Part shown: in pieces, positions 19,433-28,774 of the stretch | Position numbering within the stretch: position 1 is the stretch's first letter | Layout: each line of letters starts with the position of its first letter | From: Gammaproteobacteria bacterium | Lineage (GTDB): Bacteria > Pseudomonadota > Gammaproteobacteria > Steroidobacterales > Steroidobacteraceae | Length of the DNA stretch: 64,000 nt | NCBI GenBank assembly: GCA_003137095.1 | Contig: PLET01000065.1 | Coordinates: 89,616 to 153,615, forward strand | Direction of reading: 5' to 3' | Translations under genes and position numbers: made by a program | The notes under the pieces: model-generated | Databases searched by the model: none | What the model saw: only the letters and a program-made list of their open reading frames with translations | Told to the model about the DNA's origin: nothing

Positions 19433-19891
19433 ATGACCGGTCCCGGCATCCGCCCGCTCCGCCGCGACGACTATCCCGCCTGGAAAGACCTATGGGCCGG
19501 CTACAACGCCTTCTACGGCAGGATCGGACCGACGGCCCTTCAGCTTGAAGTGACCCGGACCACCTGGTCCCGCTTCTTGGACGACAACGAACCCATGCAC
19601 GCACTGGTCGCCGACAATGCCGGCCAGCTCCTCGGCATGGCGCACTATCTCTTTCACCGCAGCACGATTCAAATCCCGCCGACCTGCTACCTCCAAGACC
19701 TGTTCACCGCCGAAGACGCGCGTGGTCAAGGCGTCGGCCGCGCCCTTATCGAGGCCGTCTATGACCGCGCCCGAGCCGCCGGGTCTCCCAAAGTCTACTG
19801 GCAGACGCACGAGAGCAACACGACCGCATTGAAGCTCTACGATAAGATTGCCGAAAAATCCGGATTCCTGGTTTACCGCCGTACGCTTTGA
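19433..19891 (+). CDS. GNAT family N-acetyltransferase
   Basis: IRPLRRDDYPAWKDLWAGY..., LQDLFTAEDARGQGVGRALIEAVYDRARAAGSPKVYWQTHESNTTALKLYDKIAEKSGF. Confidence 0.92.
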   Translation: MTGPGIRPLRRDDYPAWKDLWAGYNAFYGRIGPTALQLEVTRTTWSRFLDDNEPMHALVADNAGQLLGMAHYLFHRSTIQIPPTCYLQDLFTAEDARGQGVGRALIEAVYDRARAAGSPKVYWQTHESNTTALKLYDKIAEKSGFLVYRRTL

Positions 19892-19991
19892 TGGTGCGTC
19901 TCACCTCGTTCGGCCAGCGCCCGTTGCCGGGGACTCCACGCATGGTCGAACCGGCAACCATACTCTCCATGACGCCGGGAGGAGTTTCTAC

Positions 19992-20606
19992 ATGCCCGTT
20001 CTTCATCAGATGCACATGTCAGGCAACTGCTACAAAATCCGCCTCGCGGCACGACAGCTCGGCGTGGCACTCACACTCAAGAATTACGGACTTCACGACG
20101 GCACCACGCGCAAGCCCGATTTTCTCGCCAAGAACCCGAACGGCCGTGTTCCGTTGCTGGAATTCGAGAATGGACGCACGCTCGCGGAGTCTGGGGCGAT
20201 CCTCTGGCATCTGAGCGAGGATACCTTTCTGCTGCCCGCCGACCGTTGGGCCCGCGCAGAGGCACTGCAATGGATGTTCTTCGAGCAATACAGCCACGAA
20301 CCCTATGTGGCAGTTGCGCGCTTCTGGCTTGCCTTCGCTCCGAAAGATGAGCTAGAGAAAAAGCGGCATCTGATTCCGGAGTGGCACGCAAAGGGCAATG
20401 CTGCGCTCGGCGTGATGCAATCTCACCTTGCACGGCACGACTGGTTCGCAGGCGGGCGCTACACGATCGCGGACATTGCCCTCTATGGATACACGCACTG
20501 TGCCGCCGACGGCGGATTCGATCTTTCCGCCTATCCGGCGGTGGGCGCATGGCTCAAGCGGATCGCGGGCGAGCGTAATCACGTGCCGCTGGAATTTGCC
20601 TGGTGA
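19992..20606 (+). CDS. Glutathione S-transferase family protein
   Basis: MSGNCYKIRLAARQLGVALTLKNYGL...NPNGRVPLLEFENGRTLAESGAILWHLSED...YTIADIALYGYTH. Confidence 0.9.
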   Translation: MPVLHQMHMSGNCYKIRLAARQLGVALTLKNYGLHDGTTRKPDFLAKNPNGRVPLLEFENGRTLAESGAILWHLSEDTFLLPADRWARAEALQWMFFEQYSHEPYVAVARFWLAFAPKDELEKKRHLIPEWHAKGNAALGVMQSHLARHDWFAGGRYTIADIALYGYTHCAADGGFDLSAYPAVGAWLKRIAGERNHVPLEFAW

Positions 20607-20762
20607 TGCCAAGCCCGCGTCTTCACGGTCAGCGCGATACACCGCCTCCCTGGGATATTCCTCTGATGGCGTGATTTGTCCGGTCTTTGTCCGGAACATG
20701 CATTCCATCATTTGAAGGGCGGGATATGCTTTATCCGCATCGCCCAACCATGGAGACAATAA

Positions 20763-21329
20763 ATGTCCGACACTGATACCGCTCTGCTGGTCATCGACGC
20801 GCAGGAATCGTTTCGCAGCCGACCCTATTGGCAAAACTCGGGTGTGCCGCCATTCATGAACCGCCTGCAGGCCCTGATCGACGGTGCCAAGGCGAACGGC
20901 ATCCAGGTCGTGCAGATATTCCACGTCGAGGATCACGGTCCGTTCTCGGAAACCTCGGGATTGGTCGTGCCGCTTGCGCCGATCTCCCTGAATCCGGACG
21001 CGGTTTTCAAGAAACGCCGCCACAGCGCCCTGGTGGGCTCGGGTCTCGACGTCTGGCTGACGCGAAAGCACATTCGACGCGTGATTGTTTCCGGGATCCG
21101 CACCGAACAGTGCTGCGAAACCACGACCCGCCACTGCTCCGATCTTGGCTACGCAGTGGACTTCGTGGCAGAGGCGACGCTGACCTTTGCGATGGTGGAC
21201 GCGGCCGGCCGCGAATGGAGTGCAGCCGAGATTCGCGCACGGACGGAGCTGGTCCTGGCCGGTCGGTTTGCTCGCGTCGCATCTGTTGAAGAGGCGCTGG
21301 CCGGCTCAGCGGAGCGGGTCGCCGCGTGA
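20763..21329 (+). CDS. Isochorismatase-family cysteine hydrolase
   Basis: TALLVIDAQESFRSRPYW; catalytic region RRVIVSGIRTEQCCETTTRHCSDLGYAVDFVAEAT. Confidence 0.9.
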   Translation: MSDTDTALLVIDAQESFRSRPYWQNSGVPPFMNRLQALIDGAKANGIQVVQIFHVEDHGPFSETSGLVVPLAPISLNPDAVFKKRRHSALVGSGLDVWLTRKHIRRVIVSGIRTEQCCETTTRHCSDLGYAVDFVAEATLTFAMVDAAGREWSAAEIRARTELVLAGRFARVASVEEALAGSAERVAA

Positions 21330-22357
21330 AAGGCCGGCCCGCATCAACTGCCGGGATTTCCGTGTTTGTCGTGGTTCCGCCGCGCGTGCTGCTGCTCGAC
21401 GTCGCGGGCCCGATCGAGGTGCTGCGCAAGACCAATCTCGAGCAGGAGGCCGTGCGGTTCGACGTGATTTACGTCGGGCCGCTACCGGAGGTGCGCTGTT
21501 CGATCGGCCTGGCAATTGCGGGAATCGCTCCGCTGCCGGAGCGCCTCCCGGATGGCGCGCTGGTGGTGATTGCCGGCAGCGCCGATCTGCCGCTGGGGGG
21601 TTCCAAGGCGGCCCGCGCTCTCGATGCCGTGCACGAGGCAAAGATCGTCGGCTGGTTGAAGCACGCGATTCGACCGGGCATCCGCCTAGCGTCGATCTGC
21701 TCCGGCGCACTCCTCGCAGCGCGCGCCGGACTCCTCGACGGCCACGACTGCACCACACATCACGCCTGCATCGCTGAACTCTCGCAATTGGCGCCCTGCG
21801 CCCGTGTCAAAGACAACCGGCTTTTCGTCGAGGATGGCGAACGTCTCACGAGCGCCGGGATCACGGCCGGAATCGACATGATGTTGCATGTCGTGGTGCA
21901 GCATGCCGGGCATCCGGTCGCGCTGGCGGTCGCGCGCTACCTGGTGGTCTACCTGCGCCGGGGCGCCGGCGATCCACAAATATCGCCCTGGCTGGAAGGC
22001 CGGAATCATATTCACCCGGCCGTCCACCGCGCCCAGGACGCCATCGCCGCCGATCCCACTCGCACCTGGTCGGTGGATAAACTGGCCGCCGTTTCGGCGT
22101 CAAGCGCACGCAATCTCTCCCGGCTGTTCAACGATCACGCAGGGATGAGCGTCATCGACTATGTGAGTCGCATGCGAGTCGCCCTGGCGCGGGAGATGCT
22201 GACGAACTCGAGACTCGGCATGGATACGATCGCCGAACGCGCCGGTTTTGGATCGGCCCGGCAAATGCGCCGCGTCTGGCGCCGCTTCCACGACGTGCCG
22301 CCGGGTAGGTTGCGCAATGCGCGACAACACGGGCACGCATCGACCGACATCGGCTGA
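21326..22357 (+). CDS. GlxA-type transcriptional regulator (DJ-1/PfpI + AraC HTH)
   Basis: N-terminal GATase1-like VFVVVPPRVLLLDVAGPIEVLRKTN...ASICSGALLAARAGLLDGHDCTTHH; C-terminal AraC HTH. GTG start overlaps previous stop (GTGA). Confidence 0.9.
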   Translation: MKGRPASTAGISVFVVVPPRVLLLDVAGPIEVLRKTNLEQEAVRFDVIYVGPLPEVRCSIGLAIAGIAPLPERLPDGALVVIAGSADLPLGGSKAARALDAVHEAKIVGWLKHAIRPGIRLASICSGALLAARAGLLDGHDCTTHHACIAELSQLAPCARVKDNRLFVEDGERLTSAGITAGIDMMLHVVVQHAGHPVALAVARYLVVYLRRGAGDPQISPWLEGRNHIHPAVHRAQDAIAADPTRTWSVDKLAAVSASSARNLSRLFNDHAGMSVIDYVSRMRVALAREMLTNSRLGMDTIAERAGFGSARQMRRVWRRFHDVPPGRLRNARQHGHASTDIG

Positions 22358-22408
22358 GCAGCCGGATGGAAGGCTTTGCCGTGCGCAGGAAACGTAATGC
22401 GCCGGCAT

Positions 22409-22927
22409 TCAGGCGCCGTTGCGCAAATCGCTCCTGCCGGACTCGGCGCCGGACGCCGGCGGCTTCGGCGCCAGGCCATGATTGACGATCATGTAAGCCC
22501 ACCTGACCACCGGCTGCAGACGAGGTGACACCATGCTGCGTGCCCTGTCGACGTCGACCCAGCGAGCCTCCTGGTGTTCGGGTATGCCGATTTCAGGGTT
22601 GACCAGCAGTTCCACATGCTCCTGCTTGCTGCGCGCGACGTAGTATCGGGAAATCTTGCCCTTGTTGTAAGGGCCGGTTTCCATGAACACCATGCCCCAG
22701 TCGAAGGAGATGTCGTCGAGGGTTGTCTCCTCGCGCACTTCGCGGATCGCGGCATCGATGGGATCCTCTCCCGGCTCGACCATGCCCTTCGGGAAATCCC
22801 AGTTGCGATAGGCGCGCAGCAGCAGGAATTTCAATTTGCGTTTGATGACACTGACCACCACCACGCCCGCGGACAATCTCGTGGATGGTGCCGGCGGAGA
22901 GTTCGGTGGCGGAGTGGACGATGTCAT
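22409..22927 (-). CDS. NUDIX hydrolase
   Basis: Nudix box GMVEPGEDPIDAAIREVREETTLDD. ATGA overlap with ahpD-like gene. Confidence 0.9.
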   Translation of the reverse strand: MTSSTPPPNSPPAPSTRLSAGVVVVSVIKRKLKFLLLRAYRNWDFPKGMVEPGEDPIDAAIREVREETTLDDISFDWGMVFMETGPYNKGKISRYYVARSKQEHVELLVNPEIGIPEHQEARWVDVDRARSMVSPRLQPVVRWAYMIVNHGLAPKPPASGAESGRSDLRNGA

Positions 22928-23460
22928 GCCGCCTGAGAATACTCCAATACGCCTGCCACGGCATGTATCACCGACGCGATTCGCACTGCGCTTTGGATCG
23001 CCTCGCGGCCGACTTCGTGCTGACGCAGAGTCTTGTCGTGCGCGGTAACGCACATGCCGCAGCCGTTGACGGCCGATACGGCAAGCGACAGCAGTTCGAA
23101 ATCGTTCTTATCCACGCCGGGATTGGCCAGAACGTTCATGCGCAGGCGCGCCGGCATGCTGGTGTATTCCTTGTCCTCGACCAGATGAACAAATCGATAA
23201 TAAATATTGTTCATCCCCATGATCGCCGCCGCCGCCTTGGCGCCGGTCAGGGTGGCCGCGTCGATTTTATCGCCGGCGAGTGCCTCGATCTGCCGGGCAA
23301 ATCGTACATTGCGCGATGCAATCGCGCTCGCCACCGCGATCGACCAGATCTGGCGCTCCGTCAGCCCCGGGGCGCCCTGCGCCGACAGCACGCTTCCCAG
23401 ATTCAGCTTCAGATCCTTGGCGTAATCCGGGATCTGATCCTTGATGTCATCGATGGTCAT
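22924..23460 (-). CDS. ahpD: Alkyl hydroperoxide reductase AhpD-like (carboxymuconolactone decarboxylase family)
   Basis: AVSAVNGCGMCVTAHDKTLRQHEVGREAIQSAVRIASVIHAVAGVLE: CxxC-His AhpD active site. Confidence 0.87.
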   Translation of the reverse strand: MTIDDIKDQIPDYAKDLKLNLGSVLSAQGAPGLTERQIWSIAVASAIASRNVRFARQIEALAGDKIDAATLTGAKAAAAIMGMNNIYYRFVHLVEDKEYTSMPARLRMNVLANPGVDKNDFELLSLAVSAVNGCGMCVTAHDKTLRQHEVGREAIQSAVRIASVIHAVAGVLEYSQAA

Positions 23461-23557
23461 CGAAATTCCTCGAGTATGGGGGTCCGCCCTCGCAGCGGCC
23501 CCCCCAGGGCCATAAGACGGGACGGCGCCCCGGGCGCTGGGCCGATGTTTGAGCCGA

Positions 23558-24097
23558 TCAGGCGACTTTCAGGGTTTCCTGGCCCTTCTGCCAGTTGCAG
23601 GGGCACAGCTCATCACTCTGCAGACCGTCGAGCACCCGCAGCACTTCTTCGGGACTGCGGCCGACCGACAGATCGGTGACATACACGAAGCGGATCACGT
23701 TCTGCGGATCGACTATGTAAGCCGCGCGCTGCGCGACGCCTTCGGCCGGATCCAGGATGCCGAGCGCCGAGGTGAGTTCGCGTTTGATGTCGGAGATCAG
23801 GGGAAAGGGCAGCGTCTTCAGCTCGTCCTTTTGCTGGCGCCACGCCAGATGGACGAATTCCGAGTCGGTGCTGCCGCCCAGTACGACGGCGTCCCGATCC
23901 GTGAAGGATTTGTTGAGTTTTCCGAAACCGGCGATTTCGGTGGGGCACACGAAGGTGAAATCCTTCGGGTAGAAGAAAATGATCTTCCACTTTCCCTTGT
24001 AACTGTCGAGGGATATGTCCTTGAATGCCGTCTTGATGTCGCTGGAAACGACACCCTTGAGGTTGAATGCGGGGAACTTCTGTCCAATGCCTAACAT
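23558..24097 (-). CDS. ahpC: Peroxiredoxin, AhpC (actinobacterial AhpC-like)
   Basis: GKWKIIFFYPKDFTFVCPTEIAGFGKLN; resolving region LQSDELCPCNWQKG; resembles mycobacterial AhpC. Confidence 0.93.
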   Translation of the reverse strand: MLGIGQKFPAFNLKGVVSSDIKTAFKDISLDSYKGKWKIIFFYPKDFTFVCPTEIAGFGKLNKSFTDRDAVVLGGSTDSEFVHLAWRQQKDELKTLPFPLISDIKRELTSALGILDPAEGVAQRAAYIVDPQNVIRFVYVTDLSVGRSPEEVLRVLDGLQSDELCPCNWQKGQETLKVA

Positions 24098-24197
24098 GGG
24101 ATGACTCCGTAATGGCGAATGATGAAATGGCTGGTGCCCGAACACACACTATGCCACGGATGGTTAATGAACGTTATTGATAATAATGTTGATTTTG

Positions 24198-24212
24198 ATA
24201 GACTTCCTCTAT
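24198..24212 (+). promoter_or_regulatory. OxyR-like half-site dyad ATAG-N7-CTAT
   Basis: ATAGACTTCCTCTAT in the divergent oxyR/ahpC intergenic region; matches the outer ATAG/CTAT of the OxyR consensus but not all inner positions. Confidence 0.4.
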
Positions 24213-24224
24213 GGGTGCAATGCA

Positions 24225-25121
24225 ATGAATCTCAAGGACCTCAAGTATCTGGTGGCGCTCGCGGACACCGGCCATTTCGGCAAGGCCGCCGAGCGCACCT
24301 TCGTCAGCCAGCCGACCCTCTCGGCACAGCTGAAGAAGCTCGAGGGGTATCTGGGGGTGAAGCTGGTGGAGCGTCAGCCGAAGAACGTACAGCTCACCGA
24401 CGTGGGCCGCGAAGTGGTGGTGCGCGCGCGGCGCATGCTGGACGAGGGCAATGCGATCATCGCACTGGCGCGCAACAATACCGACCCGTTCGCGGGCAAG
24501 CTCAAAGTGGGGCTGATACCCACCATCGGACCCTATCTGCTGCCGCGCGTCATGCAAAAGATCCGCAAGACGCTGCCCAAGTTGAGCCTGATGCTGTACG
24601 AGTACCAGACCGAGGATCTGCTCAAGCGTCTGCGCGACGGCGAGCTCGACCTTGGCATCATGGCTCTGCCTGCGCCGCAGGACGGTCTGGAGTCGCGCGT
24701 GCTGTACGTGGAGGACTTCACGGTCGCTCTTCCCAACAACCACCCGCTCACCGCCAAGCCGACGATCAAGGTGCAGGATCTCAAGGGGCATACGCTGCTG
24801 CTGCTGGAAGACGGACACTGCCTGCGCGATCAGGCGCTCGAGGTCTGCAGCCGAGTCGACGTGCGCGAGGCGGAGGACTTCCGTGCGACCAGCCTGGAAA
24901 CCCTGCGTCAGATGGTGGTTGCCGGCCTGGGCATCACGCTGCTGCCGGAGCTGGCAGTGGAACCGCCGTTCGGTTCGCAGCGCGGGCTCGCCACCCGCCG
25001 ATTCACCCATCCCGCGCCGTCGCGCAAGGTCGGTGCAGTTTGGCGCCGGTCAACCACGCGTGGCGAGGCGATCACCTCGCTGTGCGACGTCCTGGACCAA
25101 GCCATGAGCGGCAAGGCCTGA
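24225..25121 (+). CDS. oxyR: Hydrogen peroxide-inducible regulator OxyR (LysR family)
   Basis: MNLKDLKYLVALADTGHFGKAAERTFVSQPTLSAQLKKLEGYLGVKLVER; redox region LEDGHCLRDQALEVCSR with two cysteines; divergent from ahpC. Confidence 0.93.
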   Translation: MNLKDLKYLVALADTGHFGKAAERTFVSQPTLSAQLKKLEGYLGVKLVERQPKNVQLTDVGREVVVRARRMLDEGNAIIALARNNTDPFAGKLKVGLIPTIGPYLLPRVMQKIRKTLPKLSLMLYEYQTEDLLKRLRDGELDLGIMALPAPQDGLESRVLYVEDFTVALPNNHPLTAKPTIKVQDLKGHTLLLLEDGHCLRDQALEVCSRVDVREAEDFRATSLETLRQMVVAGLGITLLPELAVEPPFGSQRGLATRRFTHPAPSRKVGAVWRRSTTRGEAITSLCDVLDQAMSGKA

Positions 25122-25131
25122 CAGCTCCGAC

Positions 25132-26370
25132 ATGGCGCGCGCAATGCGATCCGGCCGGGGTGCCGATTGGGTGTTTCGGGCCGGCGACCGCGCGATTCTC
25201 GATGCGCTGGCCGGTGGCGGCCATCGCGCCGGTCTGCGGGAATATTTCGGAGCGCGCGCCCACGCGGAGCTGTCGCGCCTCGCAACGGCCGCCGCCGCCG
25301 CCAACCCCAGCGGCCCGCGGGTGCTGATACTGCCCGGCATCATGGGTTCGAGGCTCGGCGCGGCCGCGCGCGGCGGCGGCACGCAGGTGCTGTGGATAGA
25401 TCCGGTCCAAATCCACACCAGTGGGCTGATGAGCCTGGCGCTGCCGGCCGGCCGGGATCTGCGGCCGCAGGGGGTGCTGCTGTATTATTACGCGAAGCTG
25501 CTGCTCAGCCTGCGCTCGGTGGGCTGCGACGCGGAATTCTATCCGTACGACTGGCGCCTCGGCCTGGACGAACTTGGAGCGGCGCTGGCGCTGCACATCA
25601 AGGCCGAGGGCGGGCCGGTCAGCCTGGTCGCGCACAGCATGGGCGGACTGGTGGCGCGCATGGCGGTCGGCATGCTGCCGAAGTGGCGTGTGCGCCGGCT
25701 AATCATGCTCGGGACGCCGAATTTCGGATCCTTCGGCGCCGTGCAGGCCATCCGCGGTACCTATCCGTTCGTGCGCAAGGTGGCCCGATTGGATCCGCAG
25801 CACTCGCCGGAATTCCTGGCGGAAAACGTCTTCTGCAGTTTTCCCGGACTGTATCAACTGCTGCCCCCGAGGCGCCGGCTGAGGAGCGTGAATCTGTATG
25901 ACCCCGCCGGATGGCCCGCGGGTGCCGCACCCAACTCGGATCTGCTCTCGAGGGTGGCGGCGGTGCGTGCGGGTCTGTGCAAACCGGACTCGCGCATGGC
26001 CCAGATTCTCGGCATCAATCGACTGACGGTGATCGACCTGCGGCGCAAGGGCACGGGTTTCGAATACAAGCTGGGACTCAATGGCGATGGCTCCGTGCCG
26101 CTCGCCCTGGCGCGATTGCCCGGCCTGCCCACGTATTTCGTGGACGAGTCGCATTCCAGGCTGGCCAACAACGCCGGGGTGATCCAAACCGTCATCGACC
26201 TCATCCGCCGCGGGCGCAGCCTCGCCCTGCCACGGCGGTGGACCGGGAAGCGCACCCCGCCGATGCAGGTGCACGATGAGCAGCTTTGCGCCGGCGACAG
26301 CGGCAAGATCGACTGGCGCAAGCTGAGCCCGGCCGAACGCGCTTCGCTTCTCGCAGAATTGTACGAGTGA
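25132..26370 (+). CDS. LCAT-like alpha/beta hydrolase (lipase/acyltransferase)
   Basis: RVLILPGIMGSRLG, YPYDWRLGLDELG, VSLVAHSMGGLVARMAV, ...GDGSVPLA. Confidence 0.85.
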   Translation: MARAMRSGRGADWVFRAGDRAILDALAGGGHRAGLREYFGARAHAELSRLATAAAAANPSGPRVLILPGIMGSRLGAAARGGGTQVLWIDPVQIHTSGLMSLALPAGRDLRPQGVLLYYYAKLLLSLRSVGCDAEFYPYDWRLGLDELGAALALHIKAEGGPVSLVAHSMGGLVARMAVGMLPKWRVRRLIMLGTPNFGSFGAVQAIRGTYPFVRKVARLDPQHSPEFLAENVFCSFPGLYQLLPPRRRLRSVNLYDPAGWPAGAAPNSDLLSRVAAVRAGLCKPDSRMAQILGINRLTVIDLRRKGTGFEYKLGLNGDGSVPLALARLPGLPTYFVDESHSRLANNAGVIQTVIDLIRRGRSLALPRRWTGKRTPPMQVHDEQLCAGDSGKIDWRKLSPAERASLLAELYE

Positions 26371-26373
26371 CGG

Positions 26374-27918
26374 CTACCATGTGTAGCGCACCCGGTAGCG
26401 AACCGACTGCTCGCCGTCGGCCGCGACCCTCACCGGGAAGACGATGGTGCGTGCGTCGTCCTTGTCGAAATCCTGCGAACGGCTCTTGATCGTCCATTGG
26501 CTCCATCTAAGCAGCCGTTCGATGACCTGCACATCGACGGCTTCGGTTTTGTGGTTGCGGATCTTGACCTCGATTTCCTCCTCCATCCATCGGGCCTTGT
26601 TGTCGATGGTAAAATCCACCTGTCGCCTCTCACCCACGACGTCGAATGCGGAACCGAGTCTGACCCGCACCTTCTCGTTCTTCGGCGTGTGATCGATGAC
26701 GTCCTCACCGATGAATTCGAGTCCGTGATCGTCGGGGTCGACTTGCGACACCCTGATCCGCCCCTTCGGCAGCGGCACCCCGAGCCCGGATTTTTCCTCG
26801 TTTCTGAACTCCAGGAACACGTCGATTTTACCGTTGCCGACGGCGTCGTAGCCGCGATCGGTGTTGACCCCCGTCGAGTAATACGTGCCCGCCTGTCCGG
26901 CGTAGACCAGGGTTTTGCGGGCCGGCACGCGCCTCGCTGCGTCGAACAACTCGATCTGTTTGGTTGAATTGTTGGGCAGCGAGGTACGCCCGCTCAGCGT
27001 ATACAAGTGATACTCGAAAAACGGCTGCTCGGCGAAGGTAGCCGCTTCGGCGGAGTTTGCGCGTCTCGCCAGGGTCTGCGCCACGGGCCGCGGCGCCTGC
27101 GGCTGCACGCGCTGTACGTCGCCGGCGATGAGCTTCAGCCGCGCGTCGTCGAAATTGGCGCCGGACTGGTTGATGATGCTCACCCACGCGCCCACATCGA
27201 CGAACCCCGAATTCGCGTCCGCACCCTGCGCGTAGGTCAGATTGTAGTCGGCCCACCAGGTCATGCCGCCGGTTTGGTAGGACACGCGCACCGTCTGGGT
27301 TCCCGCCTTGCGGGCCGCGAGATCCCAAAGCAGCGTCGGGCGCGTGATCAACCCGCCCGGCAGTTCCGGAAAGCGCAGGTTGGAATATTGGCCGAGCGCG
27401 TGAATCTGGCCGTCCGCCCCGCGCAGCACCAGGCCATCGGCCGCGGCCAGCAGCACCCCCGTGATTTCGGTGACCTGATCACCCTGGGCCTGCTGCGCGG
27501 TGACGTTCTTGTCGATGTATCTGGACAGCAGTTTGGAGGTGCTGATCAGGTCGAATTGGAAGTTCTGCTCGATGACACGGGTGTTCTGCGGGTCGCTCAA
27601 CGACACGAATTGCACGGTGGTGGGGTCGATGAGCGCGGCGACGTCCGTGAAGCGCACCTGGCTGCGGCCGGCCGCCACCTCGACCTTGCGGTCCTGGCTG
27701 ACCATCGCATAGCCCGGCACATCGGCCGCACTCGGTGAACTTTCACCGGGCAACGGCCGATAATAGGCCGCCGCGAGCGCGCCGGGCTGCACCGAGCTGT
27801 AGATGGTCAGGGCGCTGTCGCCGTCGGCCGCCCGGGCAGCCGGCGCCAGGACCCACGCCGCGGCGCCTGCCGCGGCCAGAAGCTTGACGAGGTTCGGGGC
27901 ACTGGCTTCCCTGGTCAT
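26374..27918 (-). CDS. DUF4139 domain-containing exported protein
   Basis: Signal peptide; LTIYSSVQPGALAAAYYRP, SYQTGGMTWWADYNLTY, VGAWVSIINQSGANFDDARLKLIAGDV, C-terminal YRVRYTW. Confidence 0.8.
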   Translation of the reverse strand: MTREASAPNLVKLLAAAGAAAWVLAPAARAADGDSALTIYSSVQPGALAAAYYRPLPGESSPSAADVPGYAMVSQDRKVEVAAGRSQVRFTDVAALIDPTTVQFVSLSDPQNTRVIEQNFQFDLISTSKLLSRYIDKNVTAQQAQGDQVTEITGVLLAAADGLVLRGADGQIHALGQYSNLRFPELPGGLITRPTLLWDLAARKAGTQTVRVSYQTGGMTWWADYNLTYAQGADANSGFVDVGAWVSIINQSGANFDDARLKLIAGDVQRVQPQAPRPVAQTLARRANSAEAATFAEQPFFEYHLYTLSGRTSLPNNSTKQIELFDAARRVPARKTLVYAGQAGTYYSTGVNTDRGYDAVGNGKIDVFLEFRNEEKSGLGVPLPKGRIRVSQVDPDDHGLEFIGEDVIDHTPKNEKVRVRLGSAFDVVGERRQVDFTIDNKARWMEEEIEVKIRNHKTEAVDVQVIERLLRWSQWTIKSRSQDFDKDDARTIVFPVRVAADGEQSVRYRVRYTW

Positions 27919-27997
27919 ACTCGGCTCCTGCGACGGGCTGGTCGCACTCGTTGATCTGCGATTGATTTCACGTATCGTTGGAGCGGATACCGGCACC

Positions 27998-28765
27998 ATG
28001 GGCGACGAGGACCATCCGGCCATGAATGTTCACATCGAACCCGCTGAGAATCCGCGCTCCGAGGCGCCGCGCATCGATCGAAAGTTCATCGAGGATCATA
28101 GGCTGATCGACCGTTATCTGGAAGGCAAGCTGCCGTTCAAGGGCGCGCGCGACCTGGAGGACTGGTGCCGGGCGCACCCGCATTATCTCAGTGAGCTCAG
28201 ACTCGCCGAGCGCACGCATGCCAGCCTGCGCCTGCTGGAAGCCGGCGGCAGCCCGCAGGATTTGCGCGAGCCGCCGCCGCCCTGGTGGAGAACGAATTAT
28301 TTTCTGGCCGGCCTCGCCGCACTGGCGATTTCGAGCTTGATCGCCTCATGGGCTCTGGCCGGCAAGAATGCGCTGCTGCGCGGCGAGCTGGATGATGCGC
28401 GCAGCCGGGTGCGTCTCGGGTCGCTGCAGCCGCCCGCGACGCAGAGCATGCTGCGCGTGACGCCGGATCGCGCGGCCGCCGTGGGTCAGGCGCGGGTGGC
28501 GGTGAATCACGATTCGCCGCAAATGCTGGATCTGCGGATCGACATGAGCTATTCGGGCCAGCAGCAGTTTCGCGTCACCGTGGACAAGAGGGATCAGGGC
28601 CGTGTAATGGTCATCGACAATCTGCTGCGGGATTCCAACGGTGACGTCAAGCTCGCGTTCAACACGTCGGCCTTGAGCGCGGGACGCTACGACGTGCGCA
28701 TCGAGGCGCTGCCGCTGCTCGGTGCGCCGATCGCCGCAGGCTGGCTGACCCTCGATGTGCGTTAG
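27998..28765 (+). CDS. Single-pass membrane protein, unknown function
   Basis: 255 aa; cytosolic N-terminus (DHRLIDRYLEGKLPFKGARDLEDWCRAHP), one TM (YFLAGLAALAISSLIASWAL), extracytoplasmic beta-rich tail. Divergent from the DUF4139 gene with a 79-bp gap. Confidence 0.7.
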   Translation: MGDEDHPAMNVHIEPAENPRSEAPRIDRKFIEDHRLIDRYLEGKLPFKGARDLEDWCRAHPHYLSELRLAERTHASLRLLEAGGSPQDLREPPPPWWRTNYFLAGLAALAISSLIASWALAGKNALLRGELDDARSRVRLGSLQPPATQSMLRVTPDRAAAVGQARVAVNHDSPQMLDLRIDMSYSGQQQFRVTVDKRDQGRVMVIDNLLRDSNGDVKLAFNTSALSAGRYDVRIEALPLLGAPIAAGWLTLDVR

Positions 28766-28774
28766 GAGCGCGCC

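Noticed and set aside
24119-25327. 402-aa plus-strand ORF overlapping oxyR in another frame
   Set aside because: Low-complexity Arg/Ala/Gly translation; the OxyR frame is clear.
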